Source: Xanthomonas hortorum (GTDB taxonomy: Bacteria; Pseudomonadota; Gammaproteobacteria; Xanthomonadales; Xanthomonadaceae). Taken from it: DNA of 64,000 nucleotides. Position numbers and translations under genes: made by a program. The DNA lies in assembly GCF_002940005.1 (NCBI RefSeq), contig NZ_MDEF01000014.1; one strand, 5' to 3'. This document shows, piece by piece, positions 18,108 through 27,383 of this stretch (positions are counted from its first letter, which is position 1; each line of letters starts with the position of its first letter). The notes under the pieces were generated by a model, which ran no database searches, had not been told where the DNA came from, and saw only the letters and a program-made list of their open reading frames with translations.

Positions 18108-18848
18108 ATGACATCTCGCGTCGCATTGATCACCGGCGGCACCGGCGGCATCGGCACCGCCATCTGCAAACGCCTGGCCGACCAGGGGCACCGGGTCGCC
18201 AGCAATTTCCGCAATGCCGAAAAAGCCCGCGCATGGCTGCAGCGCATGCAGGCGCAGGGCTACGAGTTCGCGCTGTTTCGCGGCGATGTGGCCTCCTCCG
18301 AGCATGCGCGCGCCTTGGTCGAAGAAGTGGAAGCCTCACTGGGACCGATCGAAATACTGGTCAACAACGCCGGCATCACCCGTGATACCACCTTCCACCG
18401 CATGACCGCCGAGCAGTGGTACGAGGTCATCAATACCAACCTCAATTCGGTCTTCAACGTCACCCGCCCCGTGATCGAGGGCATGCGCAAACGCGGCTGG
18501 GGCCGGGTGATCCAGATCAGCTCCATCAACGGATTGAAGGGCCAGTACGGGCAGGCCAACTACGCCGCCGCCAAGGCCGGCATGCACGGCTTCACGATCT
18601 CGCTGGCGCGCGAAAACGCGGCATTCGGGGTGACCGTCAACACCGTCTCGCCAGGCTACGTGGCCACCGACATGGTGATGGCGGTGCCGGAAGAGGTGCG
18701 TGCCAAGATCGTTGCCGACATCCCCACGGGGCGGCTGGGTCGCCCGGAAGAGATCGCCTATGCGGTGGCATTTCTGGTCGCAGAAGAGGCCGCCTGGATC
18801 ACCGGATCCAACCTGGATATCAACGGCGGCCATCACATGGGCTGGTAG
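18108..18848 (+). CDS. phaB: Acetoacetyl-CoA reductase (PhaB/PhbB)
   Basis: 246 residues, short-chain dehydrogenase/reductase. Cofactor motif T-G-G-T-G-G-I-G (residues 9-16), N-N-A-G near residue 86, catalytic Ser138 region (I-S-S-I-N) and Y-A-A-A-K near residue 151. The motif N-G-L-K-G-Q-Y-G-Q-A-N-Y and the length are typical of acetoacetyl-CoA reductases, which supply (R)-3-hydroxybutyryl-CoA for polyhydroxyalkanoate synthesis. phaR, the regulator of that pathway, follows on the same strand, which supports the call. FabG is the main alternative. Confidence 0.9.
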   Translation: MTSRVALITGGTGGIGTAICKRLADQGHRVASNFRNAEKARAWLQRMQAQGYEFALFRGDVASSEHARALVEEVEASLGPIEILVNNAGITRDTTFHRMTAEQWYEVINTNLNSVFNVTRPVIEGMRKRGWGRVIQISSINGLKGQYGQANYAAAKAGMHGFTISLARENAAFGVTVNTVSPGYVATDMVMAVPEEVRAKIVADIPTGRLGRPEEIAYAVAFLVAEEAAWITGSNLDINGGHHMGW

Positions 18849-18852
18849 CGTT

Positions 18853-18913
18853 TGCTGCACCTTCGCGCTGCAGCATAAAATTTCCTTAGAAATCATGCTG
18901 CGCAGCATTTTTT
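18853..18913 (+). terminator. phaB terminator with TGCTGC inverted repeats (possible PhaR operator)
   Basis: ATGCTGCGCAGCAT (18895-18908) is a perfect 14-bp palindrome running into T6, a good intrinsic terminator for phaB. Just upstream, TGCTGCA (18853) and TGCAGCA (18869) form a 7-bp inverted repeat with a 9-nt spacer. Both use the same TGCTGC word. PhaR proteins bind GC-rich TGC palindromes, so one of them may also be an operator; this is inference. Confidence 0.7.
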
Positions 18914-19006
18914 AGGTGTCTACTTAAGAAAATAAGGCCTTTTGCTGTTGCAAGCGCTGTTGCGGTGCGCCATCCTGCGCGCACTATCGTTGTGAGTGAA
19001 CGTTCC

Positions 19007-19597
19007 ATGGCCGGACTTCGCATCATCAAGAAGTATCCCAATCGCCGTCTTTACGACACGGAAATTTCCAGCTACATCACCATAGAGGATGTGCGTCAGC
19101 TCATCATCGACGGCGAAGAATTCGAAGTACGCGACGCCAAGAGTGGCGAAGACCTCAGTCGCGCCGTATTGCTGCAGATCATTGCCGACCGCGAACAGGA
19201 CGGCGAGCCGATGCTCTCTACCCAGTTGCTGAGTCAGATCATCCGTTTCTACGGCGACTCGCTGCAGGGCTTCATGGGCAACTACCTGGAGCGCAGCATG
19301 CAGGTGTTCCTGGATCAGCAACAGCAGTTCCGCCAGCAGATGGGCAACCTGCTTGGGCAGACCCCGTGGGCAATGATGAATCAGCTGACCGAGCGCAACC
19401 TGGAGTTGTGGCAGGAATTCCAGCGCAATTTCGGCGCCGGCTTCGGCCGCCCGGGTGGCCCTGGTACGCCGCCGACACCGCCAGGTTCTTCTAACATCGG
19501 CAGTGGCCCGATGGGCACCGGGACGCACAAGGGAACCGGTACACACGGCACGTCCAGCAACACGGGCACCACCGGCAAGGCCCGCAATCGCGGCTGA
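19007..19597 (+). CDS. phaR: Polyhydroxyalkanoate synthesis repressor PhaR
   Basis: 196 residues. The N-terminal PHB/PHA accumulation regulator DNA-binding domain shows the family signature I-K-K-Y-P-N-R-R-L-Y-D-T (residues 6-17), followed by the accumulation-regulator middle domain (S-Q-I-I-R-F-Y-G) and a Gln-rich amphipathic part. The last about 45 residues are Gly/Thr-rich low complexity. PhaR represses phasin and its own gene, and is released when it binds nascent PHA granules. The ATG at 19007 puts the signature near the N-terminus; an upstream ATG adds 14 residues without family support. Confidence 0.93.
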   Translation: MAGLRIIKKYPNRRLYDTEISSYITIEDVRQLIIDGEEFEVRDAKSGEDLSRAVLLQIIADREQDGEPMLSTQLLSQIIRFYGDSLQGFMGNYLERSMQVFLDQQQQFRQQMGNLLGQTPWAMMNQLTERNLELWQEFQRNFGAGFGRPGGPGTPPTPPGSSNIGSGPMGTGTHKGTGTHGTSSNTGTTGKARNRG

Positions 19598-19606
19598 AAG
19601 ACGACT

Positions 19607-19640
19607 GCTGCGCGGGAGCGTGACACGCTCCCGGCGCAGC
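19607..19640. terminator. GC-rich hairpin between phaR and the TraB/GumN gene
   Basis: GCTGCGC-GGGAGCGTG pairs with CACGCTCCC-GCGCAGC across a one-base loop, with one bulged G. It sits in the 47-bp convergent spacer and can serve both genes, although no T-tract follows. Confidence 0.65.
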
Positions 19641-19644
19641 CAGA

Positions 19645-20610
19645 TCAGCGGCCGGCCTGCTCCACGCAGGCCGAGCAGATCCGCTCTACGTGGTAGCCAT
19701 GTGCACGCAGACGCTCTACCACGCCGTCGCTACCCAGCAGATGCAGCGTACCGACCACCACCAGCGTGGTTCCGCTGCCTTTACCTAGCCGTTGCTCCAG
19801 GAGCGGCACCCAACGCGCATTGCGCTCGACGTTGATGTCCTGATACAGCGCCGGGTATTGCCGACGCATGTCTTCGGCCATTTGCGTGGACAGCGTATGC
19901 ACATCGCCATTGCGCCAGGCCGTGTGCAGCTGACGCACCTGATCGGTAGCCTCCGCCTCGTCCAGCGACTCTTCCAGCAACTGATGCTGCTCGGTGGGCG
20001 ACATGCCATCGAGCATGGCGATCTGTTGTTCGGCGCGCTCCAGGCCATCGGCCGGTTTGCCCTTGGCCTGCGCCTGCTCCATCAGGTAATGATCCAGACC
20101 GGCGTTCGGGTCCATGCCTTGCCGGCTCATCTCGGCCAGGCTGATCGTCAAGGCGACAAACCAGGGCTCGAGTGGCTGTAGGGTATCGAGCAACATGTCG
20201 TATTTGCGCGCGTACGCGCTCAGGGCCTGCCAGGTCTTTGCATCGAGCGCGTCCTGCAACCGGCGCCCGTCGGTGCGCCGCGCCGCCTGCAGCATGCGGC
20301 CGGCCAGCTCGGGCGATTGCGCATCGGAGGGCGGTAGTTCGAACACCAGCCGGTCGGCCTTGGAGAAGGCCTGCATCACATCCGGCGACAGCGGGTAATC
20401 GCTGGGCCTGAGCACATGGAACGAACCCAGCAGATACAGCGTGCCGCCCTTGCCATCGATCTTCCACAACAACGGCACCGGTGGTCCGGCCGCAGCCTCG
20501 CCGCCAGCACGCGCCCAGGTTGGTGCCACCGCCCCGCTCCACAGCGCCACGCAGATCAGTGCGCTGCTGCACCATGTTGCAAATCGGGTTCGCGCGCTTG
20601 TCTTTACCAC
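19645..20610 (-). CDS. TraB/GumN family protein
   Basis: 321 residues from the GTG at 20610, which has GGAG nine bases upstream; no ATG fits. A signal-like hydrophobic segment covers residues about 9-30. The family start L-W-K-I-D-G-K-G-G-T-L-Y-L-L-G-S-F-H is clear near residue 47, and the end carries V-V-G-T-L-H-L-L-G and two Cys (C-S-A-C). The TraB/GumN family is related to Tiki-type peptidases; the conserved G-S-x-H and G-T-x-H-L-x-G blocks are the presumed active site. GumN lies beside the xanthan cluster in Xanthomonas, but this copy does not. It follows a DUF1684 lipoprotein and mutL at 16 bp. Confidence 0.8.
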   Translation of the reverse strand: MVKTSARTRFATWCSSALICVALWSGAVAPTWARAGGEAAAGPPVPLLWKIDGKGGTLYLLGSFHVLRPSDYPLSPDVMQAFSKADRLVFELPPSDAQSPELAGRMLQAARRTDGRRLQDALDAKTWQALSAYARKYDMLLDTLQPLEPWFVALTISLAEMSRQGMDPNAGLDHYLMEQAQAKGKPADGLERAEQQIAMLDGMSPTEQHQLLEESLDEAEATDQVRQLHTAWRNGDVHTLSTQMAEDMRRQYPALYQDINVERNARWVPLLEQRLGKGSGTTLVVVGTLHLLGSDGVVERLRAHGYHVERICSACVEQAGR

Positions 20611-20626
20611 GTCGGTTTTCTCCACG

Positions 20627-21565
20627 TCAGTGCGGCACCTTGTAAGCCTTCTCGCCCGCCGATACGGCCAGGTCGATCCGGTTTTCCGGTGGCGGCAACA
20701 GGCAGGTCGCGAACGGCGTAAACGCGCACGGCGGGGTGTAGGCACGATTGAAGTCGATCACCACATGCCCGGAAGCATCGGCGACATCCAGATCCAGAAA
20801 GCGCCCGGCCGGGTAGCTCCCATGCCCGCTGGTACGGTCGGCGAACACCACGAACATCGGCCGCCCCCGTTCGCCGATGGTTTCCAGCCGATAGGGCTTG
20901 CCGTCGCGCTCGAATTCGACTGCCCCCGCGTTCGGCTGCTCGCTGCTGATGCCGACGATATCCACCATCGGGATGGTCTTGCCGACATCGTTGGGCACGT
21001 AGCGTCCGCTGATACGCCAGGACGGATCGACTGGCCAGTATTCCAAACCGGCGAAGCCGGTGCGAGATGGTGCATCGGCATGCTTGACCCGCAGCGCATT
21101 GCGGTCGCCGCGACGGATCAGGCTCAACACGCCCTTGCCGTCATCGAAATGGATCAAGGTCGGCTGTGGGTCGTCATCGGAGTGGAAGCGGATCCTGCCG
21201 GCCAGCGGCTTGCCATCGACAGTCAGCGCTGCACCGCGCTCGGGCACGAACCAGACCGTGTTGGCCTCGGAGGACACCATGCCCATCTTGGGCGGCCCGA
21301 CCGCCAGCTTGATGCCGCTGTCGGCACTGCTGCCGATGTAGTGCGCTTTCAGCGATAGCCAGTGCAGGCCGACCAGACTGGTCCAGCCGTCTGGCGCACG
21401 CAGCTCTGCCAGGCGGGCTTCGCGCCAGGCGGCGTTGTCGGCCAGGAATGTCTTGTCCAGGGCGACGGGCGCCGCAGGCGGCGGTGCGTCTTGCCCGCAC
21501 CCGGCCAGCGTCATGAGCACCAGCATGCCGAGCAGCCAGTGCTTCCCCTTGCGCAACCCAGCCAT
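20627..21565 (-). CDS. DUF1684 domain lipoprotein
   Basis: 312 residues. The signal peptide has lipobox L-A-G-C (Cys near residue 22). The body is DUF1684, recognised by the C-terminal Y-T-P-P-C-A-F-T-P-F-A-T-C-L-L-P-P-P-E-N block. Function is unknown. The ATG overlaps the mutL stop by one base (TGATG), so it is translated from the mutL message; a start at 21640 would place the lipobox 47 residues in and is rejected. Confidence 0.85.
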   Translation of the reverse strand: MAGLRKGKHWLLGMLVLMTLAGCGQDAPPPAAPVALDKTFLADNAAWREARLAELRAPDGWTSLVGLHWLSLKAHYIGSSADSGIKLAVGPPKMGMVSSEANTVWFVPERGAALTVDGKPLAGRIRFHSDDDPQPTLIHFDDGKGVLSLIRRGDRNALRVKHADAPSRTGFAGLEYWPVDPSWRISGRYVPNDVGKTIPMVDIVGISSEQPNAGAVEFERDGKPYRLETIGERGRPMFVVFADRTSGHGSYPAGRFLDLDVADASGHVVIDFNRAYTPPCAFTPFATCLLPPPENRIDLAVSAGEKAYKVPH

Positions 21566-23427
21566 CAACGCCCCCTGAGAAACCAACGATCGATTTCGCC
21601 CAGCGTAAACCGTGCCCAGGTCGGTCGGCCATGGTTGCATTGGCCGGAGCGCTCGGTGACTTCCATATCGCGCAGCAGCGCGTTCATTTCGGGCACGCTG
21701 AGGCGTCGATTCGCGCGCACTGCACCGTGACAGGCCATGGTCGACAGCAGCTCGTCGCGCGCAGTGGCGATGCGGCGGCTCTGACCGTGTTCGCGCAGAT
21801 CGCCGAGCACATCGCGCAACAGCGCTTCCGGCTCGGCATTGGCCAGCAGCGCGGGAATGCTGCGCACATGCAGCGATTGCGGACCGGCGCGGGTGATCTC
21901 GAAGCCCAGGCTGGCCAGCGTATCGGCTTCGCGCTCGGCGGTGTCGGCTTCGCGCTCGCCCACTGCCAGCGTCATCGGCACCAGCAGCGGCTGCGCGTGC
22001 AAACCGATGCTGTCGTGCGCGTTCTTGAGCCGCTCGTAACCGATGCGTTCGTGCGCGGCGTGCATGTCCACCACGATCAAGCCCTCGGCGTTTTCGGCCA
22101 GGATGTAGATGCCATGCAATTGCGCGACGGCATAACCGAGCGGCGGTACACCGCTGTCTTGCGAGGTGGCAGGCAAGCCGGTACCGGAGAAGGTCTGCAT
22201 GGCCGCAGACTGCTGCTGTGCGCTGCCGGATGGCGGTGCGTAAAGCGCGCTGTACGCGGCGCGCGCTTCATCCACGCGCAGGCCCAAGGGTGTTTGCGAT
22301 GGCGTCCAGTTGCCGTAGCCGGTGCCGCCACCACTGCCGGTTGCGCCACCGTAGCTTGGGATGTTGGACATTCCACTCGGCGCAGCTCCTGCGTCGCTGG
22401 TGCCTTCCGTGCCGATGCTATTTGGCATCGCGCCGGCACGCGTGTGCGCCAGCGCGTCCTGCAAGGTGCGATACACGAAGTCGTGGATCAGCCGCGCCTC
22501 GCGGAAGCGCACCTCGTGCTTGGCCGGGTGCACGTTGACGTCCACGCGCGCCGGGTCCAGTTCCAGAAACAACACATAGGCCGGCTGGCGGCCATGGAAC
22601 AGCACATCGCCATAGGCCATCTTGACCGCGTGCGCCACGCTGCGATCGCGCACCGAGCGGCCATTGACGTAGAGATATTGCTGGTCGGTACTGGCGCGCG
22701 AGTAGTGCGGTTGCGCGACCCAACCGTGCAGCCGCAGACCGGCGCCGCTGTGATCCACGCGCAAGGCCTGTCGTGCGAAATCTTCGCCCAAGGTTTCGCC
22801 AAGACGCGCATCCGAATACAGATCGCCTGGCTTGTAGCGGCGCGAGGGTTTGCCGTTATGCGCCACGCGCAATTCCACATCCGGCCGCGCCAGTGCCAAC
22901 GAGCGCAGCCACTCTTCGATATGCCCGAGCTCGGTGCGCTCGGCACGCAAGAACTTGCGCCGCGCCGGCACGTTGTAGAACAGCTCGCGCACTTCCACCG
23001 TAGTGCCCGGCGCATGCGCACGCGGCGTCACCTCGCCCAGGCGGCCGCCTTCGATTTCCAACGCGGAGCCGTGTTCGGCATCGTGGCGGCGCGAGACCAG
23101 GGTGAAGCGGCTGACCGAGGCGATCGACGGCAGGGCTTCACCGCGAAAACCGAGCGTGGCTACGGTTTCCAGATCGTCCAGCGAGGCGATCTTGCTGGTG
23201 GCATGCCGCGACACCGCCAACGACAGTTCGTCCGGCGGGATGCCGCCGCCGTTGTCGCGGATACGGATCAAGCGCACGCCGCCTTCTTCGAGCTCGATAT
23301 CCACGCGGGTGGCGCCGGCATCGAGCGCGTTTTCGACCAGCTCCTTGACCACCGACGCAGGCCGCTCGACCACTTCGCCGGCAGCAATCTGGTTGATCAG
23401 GATGTCGGGCAGTTGACGAATCGCCAT
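21565..23427 (-). CDS. mutL: DNA mismatch repair protein MutL
   Basis: 620 residues. GHKL ATPase domain: I-A-A-G-E-V-V-E-R-P near residue 14 (motif I with catalytic Glu), D-N-G-G-G-I near residue 58, and A-T-S-K followed by T-L-G-F-R-G-E-A-L. A Gly/Ser/Pro-rich linker (about 340-420) joins the C-terminal dimerisation domain, which ends with the usual H-G-A-V-R-A-N-R-R-L region. The C-terminal metal-binding endonuclease motif of MutL from MutH-less species (DQHAxxER) appears here as D-M-H-A-A-H-E-R-I, close to intact. It couples MutS recognition to strand incision. Start M-A-I-R-Q-L-P is the family start. Confidence 0.96.
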   Translation of the reverse strand: MAIRQLPDILINQIAAGEVVERPASVVKELVENALDAGATRVDIELEEGGVRLIRIRDNGGGIPPDELSLAVSRHATSKIASLDDLETVATLGFRGEALPSIASVSRFTLVSRRHDAEHGSALEIEGGRLGEVTPRAHAPGTTVEVRELFYNVPARRKFLRAERTELGHIEEWLRSLALARPDVELRVAHNGKPSRRYKPGDLYSDARLGETLGEDFARQALRVDHSGAGLRLHGWVAQPHYSRASTDQQYLYVNGRSVRDRSVAHAVKMAYGDVLFHGRQPAYVLFLELDPARVDVNVHPAKHEVRFREARLIHDFVYRTLQDALAHTRAGAMPNSIGTEGTSDAGAAPSGMSNIPSYGGATGSGGGTGYGNWTPSQTPLGLRVDEARAAYSALYAPPSGSAQQQSAAMQTFSGTGLPATSQDSGVPPLGYAVAQLHGIYILAENAEGLIVVDMHAAHERIGYERLKNAHDSIGLHAQPLLVPMTLAVGEREADTAEREADTLASLGFEITRAGPQSLHVRSIPALLANAEPEALLRDVLGDLREHGQSRRIATARDELLSTMACHGAVRANRRLSVPEMNALLRDMEVTERSGQCNHGRPTWARFTLGEIDRWFLRGR

Positions 23428-23564
23428 CAGCGCAGGCACTCGCGCTGGTCGTAAACTGGGAAGCGCATCGAGGGTGTAGCAAGCAAGACAGACGTCGGCA
23501 CGGCAATCCGGCGGCGCGCAGGCGCCGTCATCAAGGAATCAGTGCGGAATGATAGCCGAGCGGG

Positions 23565-25304
23565 TCAGCGACTGCCGCCGGCCACGGTGCCGGCGCTTGC
23601 ATCGGCTTCGGCCTGCGCACGCGCGGCGAACAGCGTGCCCGGCGGCGGCTGGCGGGTGAAGAAGGTATCGATGCCGTCCAGCACGGCCGAGGCGATCTTG
23701 CGCTGGTAGGCCGGATCGATCAGGCGACGCTCTTCATCCGGATTGGAAATGAAGGCGGTTTCCACCAGCATCGCCGGCATGTCCGAGGTCCGCAGTACCG
23801 CGAAGTTGGCGCGTTCCAGAAACGGCTTGTGGTTGTTGCCGATCCGCTTGAGCCCGCCCAGCACATGGCCGGCAGCATCTTCGGAAGCCTTCATGTGGCC
23901 GCTTTGCGCCAGATCCAGCAACACGTTGGCAAGCGTACTTTCGGTCTGCTGCAGGCGCACGCCACCGACCAGGTCGGCAGCATTTTCCTTGTCGGCCAAC
24001 CAACGCGCACGCTGCGAGGAAGCCCCCTTGGTCGACAGCACGTAGACGGATGAACCGGTTGCGCTGCGATTTTCTGCGGCATCGGCGTGGATCGAGATGA
24101 AGATGTCGGCCTTGGCGGCGCGCGCTTTTTGCGCGCGCATCGGCAGCGGAATGAACACGTCGGTGTCGCGCGTCATGTACGCCTTCATGCCGGGCGTTGC
24201 GTTGATCTGGCGCGCCAGTTCGCGGCCGACCGCCAGGGTGACGTCTTTTTCGCGCTTGCCGGTGGGGCCCATCGCACCCGGGTCCTGGCCACCGTGGCCG
24301 GGATCGATTGCCACGATCAACGGGCGCATGCCCGGCGCCATCTTGATCCGCGAGGCTTCGCTGGGCAGGACCGGGCGCGGCGGGATGTCGTCGCTGTCTG
24401 TGCCCGCAACCACGCCTGAGGCCGCGTTCGGCATGGCTGCCGCGGTGTTGCCGGGTGCAACGCCCATCGGCGCAGTGCCACCGTTCAAGATCGCAGCGGG
24501 CGATGCGCTGCCGCCAGTCATCGCCACGCCTGTGGGTGCATTGGCAGTGGTGACCGTGACGCGATTGGGCGTATTGCTGCCGGCGCTTGCCGGCATAGCC
24601 GTACTGGTCGTCACCGCGCTCGTGGCAACGCCGGGACGCGGCGTCGGCACGCCAGTGGCGACCGTTGTCGGAACGGGTGCCGTTGTGACGGTAGGCATGG
24701 CCGATGCCGGCACGTACGGTACTGGTACTGGTGCTGGTGCCTGCGGAGGTGGCGCGGATGAGGCGCGCTGCGCAGATGCAGCCAAGGCTGCAGTCGCACG
24801 CGCTGCCTCGGCCTGCGCATTCACCGGCTGCGCCGTGACCGGGCGCGGCACCGGCATTGCCGTAGGCGCTGTCGTCGTGGTGGCGGCCGTGGACGCAACC
24901 GGCGTCGGATCGCCCGGCCACTCGATCACCAAGGTCGAGGCACTGCCCAGCGTCTGCATCTGCGGCTTCAGCGGCGTGACCGGCGTTGCAAGCTCGAACA
25001 CCACCCGGAACGTGCCCGGCACCGGCTGGCCCGTGCGGACCGAAGTCACCAGACCGGCAGCGCCAGGCAGCTTGAGACCGCGTACGCCCGCAGAATCGGG
25101 GAAGTCCACCACCAACCGATTGGGGTTGGCCAACGACAGCGTCTTGAAGCCGCCGCTGCCGGCAAGCTGAATCTCAGCGCGCGTGCCGGTTGCACCGGTG
25201 CTGACACCGACGCTCTTGATTTCGCCGGCCCACGCAGCAAAAACCGCCAAGCTTAGGCTGGCGGTCAGGGCAGAAACACAGAACTGGCGTATCCCCGGTG
25301 TCAT
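23565..25304 (-). CDS. amiC: N-acetylmuramoyl-L-alanine amidase with AMIN domain (AmiC/AmiB type)
   Basis: 579 residues. Signal peptide (1-26), AMIN domain (about 30-130) for septal targeting, a very long Ala/Thr/Pro linker (about 135-315), then the zinc-dependent Amidase_3 domain: D-P-G-H-G-G (first His), E of the K-E-K-D-V-T-L-A-V-G block, S-I-H-A-D-A and the final V-E-T-A-F-I-S-N-P with the catalytic Glu. It cleaves the stem peptide from the glycan strand at the division septum. The linker of about 180 residues is longer than in E. coli AmiC. It sits between tsaE and mutL, as amiB does in E. coli. Confidence 0.94.
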   Translation of the reverse strand: MTPGIRQFCVSALTASLSLAVFAAWAGEIKSVGVSTGATGTRAEIQLAGSGGFKTLSLANPNRLVVDFPDSAGVRGLKLPGAAGLVTSVRTGQPVPGTFRVVFELATPVTPLKPQMQTLGSASTLVIEWPGDPTPVASTAATTTTAPTAMPVPRPVTAQPVNAQAEAARATAALAASAQRASSAPPPQAPAPVPVPYVPASAMPTVTTAPVPTTVATGVPTPRPGVATSAVTTSTAMPASAGSNTPNRVTVTTANAPTGVAMTGGSASPAAILNGGTAPMGVAPGNTAAAMPNAASGVVAGTDSDDIPPRPVLPSEASRIKMAPGMRPLIVAIDPGHGGQDPGAMGPTGKREKDVTLAVGRELARQINATPGMKAYMTRDTDVFIPLPMRAQKARAAKADIFISIHADAAENRSATGSSVYVLSTKGASSQRARWLADKENAADLVGGVRLQQTESTLANVLLDLAQSGHMKASEDAAGHVLGGLKRIGNNHKPFLERANFAVLRTSDMPAMLVETAFISNPDEERRLIDPAYQRKIASAVLDGIDTFFTRQPPPGTLFAARAQAEADASAGTVAGGSR

Positions 25305-25374
25305 GGGGCTGGATTCAATCACCCAATAGTGTCAATTGCAAGGTGATTTCCCTTAATAATCCACAACCTGGCGT

Positions 25375-25875
25375 TCATTGTTCTTGTGAGCCGACAGAAA
25401 GCGCCTGCAACTCGGGGTGCTGTACCAGACGTGCCAGCCAGCCGCGCCCGGTTTCGCTTCGGCCCAACAACTTGACGCTGCGACCCTCGCCTTCAACGGC
25501 CAGTTCCACGTCCAGATCCACCGGCGGCAGCGCGCCTGCGCCACGTTCCGGCCATTCGACCAGCCACAGGCTCGCGCTGCCCTCGTCGAGCCCGAGAAAG
25601 TCCAATTCGCCGGCATGCCCGATGCGGTACAGATCCAGGTGCCAGGCCTCGTCGCCGGTACTAAGCGGATAGCGCTCGACCAAGGTGTAGGTGGGGCTGC
25701 GGATCGGCCCGGTAACGCCGAGTGCGCGCAACAGTGCGCGCGCCAGGGTGGATTTGCCGGCACCAAGATCGCCATGCAGCTGCACCATCGCAGTCGTGGG
25801 TCGCACTGCGGCCAGGGCCTGACCCAGGGTTTCGGTGGCCTGCGCATCGACCAGTTGTGCGGTGAGTTGGCTCAT
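25375..25875 (-). CDS. tsaE: tRNA threonylcarbamoyladenosine biosynthesis ATPase TsaE
   Basis: 166 residues. Walker A G-D-L-G-A-G-K-S-T (residues about 35-43), switch region S-P-T-Y-T-L-V, and the W-H-L-D-L-Y-R and E-W-P-E-R family blocks. TsaE is the ATPase that recycles the TsaBD complex in t6A synthesis at position 37 of ANN-decoding tRNAs. The ATG overlaps the nnrD stop (ATGA). The frame continues open through nnrD, which is read-through of GC-rich DNA and not an extension. Confidence 0.94.
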   Translation of the reverse strand: MSQLTAQLVDAQATETLGQALAAVRPTTAMVQLHGDLGAGKSTLARALLRALGVTGPIRSPTYTLVERYPLSTGDEAWHLDLYRIGHAGELDFLGLDEGSASLWLVEWPERGAGALPPVDLDVELAVEGEGRSVKLLGRSETGRGWLARLVQHPELQALSVGSQEQ

Positions 25876-27359
25876 GCAATGGCTCCGGCGTTGGCGAGGT
25901 GGCGCAGCTCGGGTAACAAATCCGTTGGCAGCAGGCCGCGCTCGCCATCGCGCGCGGCCGCGTCGCCAGCGCAGGCATGCAACAAGGCGCCCAGGCTGGC
26001 GGCATCGAGCGGCGGCCAGCCCTGTGCCAGCAAGGCCGCGATCACGCCGGTCAGTAGATCGCCCATACCGCCGACCGCCATGCCCGGATTGCCGGCGTCG
26101 ATGATGCGTGGCACCGAATGCGGCGCGGCGATGACGCTGCCGGCGCCCTTGAGCACCACAACTGCGTCGAAGCGCTTGGCCAAGGCGTCTGCGGCGGCCA
26201 GGCGATTGTGCTGGACTTGTGCAGTAGACAGGCCGAGCAGACGGCCGGCCTCGCCAGGATGCGGGGTCAACACACGCGGGCCGCGGCTCGGCACTGCGAT
26301 GGCAGCCAGCAGATTCAGGCCGTCGGCATCGATGACGACCGCGGTATCCGAGGCCAGCACCGCATGCCACAACGCCTGCGCCCAGGCGTCCTGACCCAGG
26401 CCCGGCCCCAGTGCGACCACGTCGGCCGCATTGGCCAGTGCGGCGATGTCGTCGTCGTCCTGCACCGCGCGCACCATTGCCTCCGGGCAGCGCGCCAATA
26501 GCGGCGCCACGTGCTCGGCGCGGGTGGCGACCTGCACCAGCCCTGCGCCGCTGCGCAAGGCCGCTTCGGCGGTCAGCATGATCGCGCCGCCGCTGCCGAG
26601 ATTGCCGCCAACACACAGCACCCGCCCGGATTCGCCCTTGTGCGTATTGCGTCGGCGCGGCCGCAACTGCGCGGCCAAGGCGTCGATATCCCAACTATGC
26701 GCAGCCGGCGTCAGCCCGTCGAATGCGGCATCCGGCACCTCCAGCGAGGCAATCGCGCGCTCGCCGGCATGCTCCAGCGCATCGCCGGTGTACAGCCCGA
26801 TATGCGGCACGATGAACTGCAAGGTGGCCTCCGCGCGCACTGCGGCAGCGAAGGCCACGCCGTGATCGGCATCGATGCCGCTGGGCACATCCAGCGCGAA
26901 CACCGGCACGCCGGCTGCGTTGATGGCCTCGATCAATGACGCGGTGTCAGCATCGGGCGCGCGGTTGAGGCCGATGCCGAACAGCGCGTCGACGATCACA
27001 TCGGCCTGCGCCAGCGGAGACGGAAACAATGCGATCGCGCCACCAACGCCCAGGTAATCGGTGCAGGCCCGCTGTGCCAGCGCCGAGGCCGGGCCGTGCC
27101 CTGGAAGATGCACCACCCGCACATCACGCCCGGCCCGCTGCGCCAGGCGCGCCAGTACATAGCCATCGCCACCGTTGTTGCCGGTGCCGCACACCACCAC
27201 GATGCGGCGCGCTTGCGGCCAGCGTTCCAGCAGGTACTGCCAGGCGGCCTGCCCGGCGCGTTGCATCAACAGATAGCCATCGCCACCGAGCAGCGCGGTG
27301 GCCTGCGCATCTAGCCTGCGCGCAGCGGCGGTGTCGTAAAGATCGAGCGGTACGTACAT
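25872..27359 (-). CDS. nnrD: Bifunctional NAD(P)H-hydrate repair enzyme NnrD (epimerase/dehydratase)
   Basis: 495 residues. The N-terminal YjeF_N domain (epimerase) has C-G-T-G-N-N-G-G-D-G (residues about 60-69) and the D-A-L-F-G-I-G block. The C-terminal carbohydrate-kinase-like domain (ADP-dependent dehydratase) has G-K-S-G type H-K-G-E-S-G-R near residue 246, D-A-D-G-L-N and the final G-M-A-V-G-G-M-G-D-L-L-T-G-V-I signature. It repairs hydrated NADH and NADPH. Start ATG at 27359, only 24 bp from the divergent queG ATG, so the two promoters must overlap one another's leaders or coding ends. Confidence 0.95.
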   Translation of the reverse strand: MYVPLDLYDTAAARRLDAQATALLGGDGYLLMQRAGQAAWQYLLERWPQARRIVVVCGTGNNGGDGYVLARLAQRAGRDVRVVHLPGHGPASALAQRACTDYLGVGGAIALFPSPLAQADVIVDALFGIGLNRAPDADTASLIEAINAAGVPVFALDVPSGIDADHGVAFAAAVRAEATLQFIVPHIGLYTGDALEHAGERAIASLEVPDAAFDGLTPAAHSWDIDALAAQLRPRRRNTHKGESGRVLCVGGNLGSGGAIMLTAEAALRSGAGLVQVATRAEHVAPLLARCPEAMVRAVQDDDDIAALANAADVVALGPGLGQDAWAQALWHAVLASDTAVVIDADGLNLLAAIAVPSRGPRVLTPHPGEAGRLLGLSTAQVQHNRLAAADALAKRFDAVVVLKGAGSVIAAPHSVPRIIDAGNPGMAVGGMGDLLTGVIAALLAQGWPPLDAASLGALLHACAGDAAARDGERGLLPTDLLPELRHLANAGAIA

Positions 27360-27383
27360 GCCGGGAATTCTATACTTGTCGCC

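Noticed and set aside
25875..26694. N-terminal extension of TsaE through nnrD
   Set aside because: The overlapping ATGA and the family start place TsaE at 25875; the longer frame is antisense-like shadow of nnrD in another frame.
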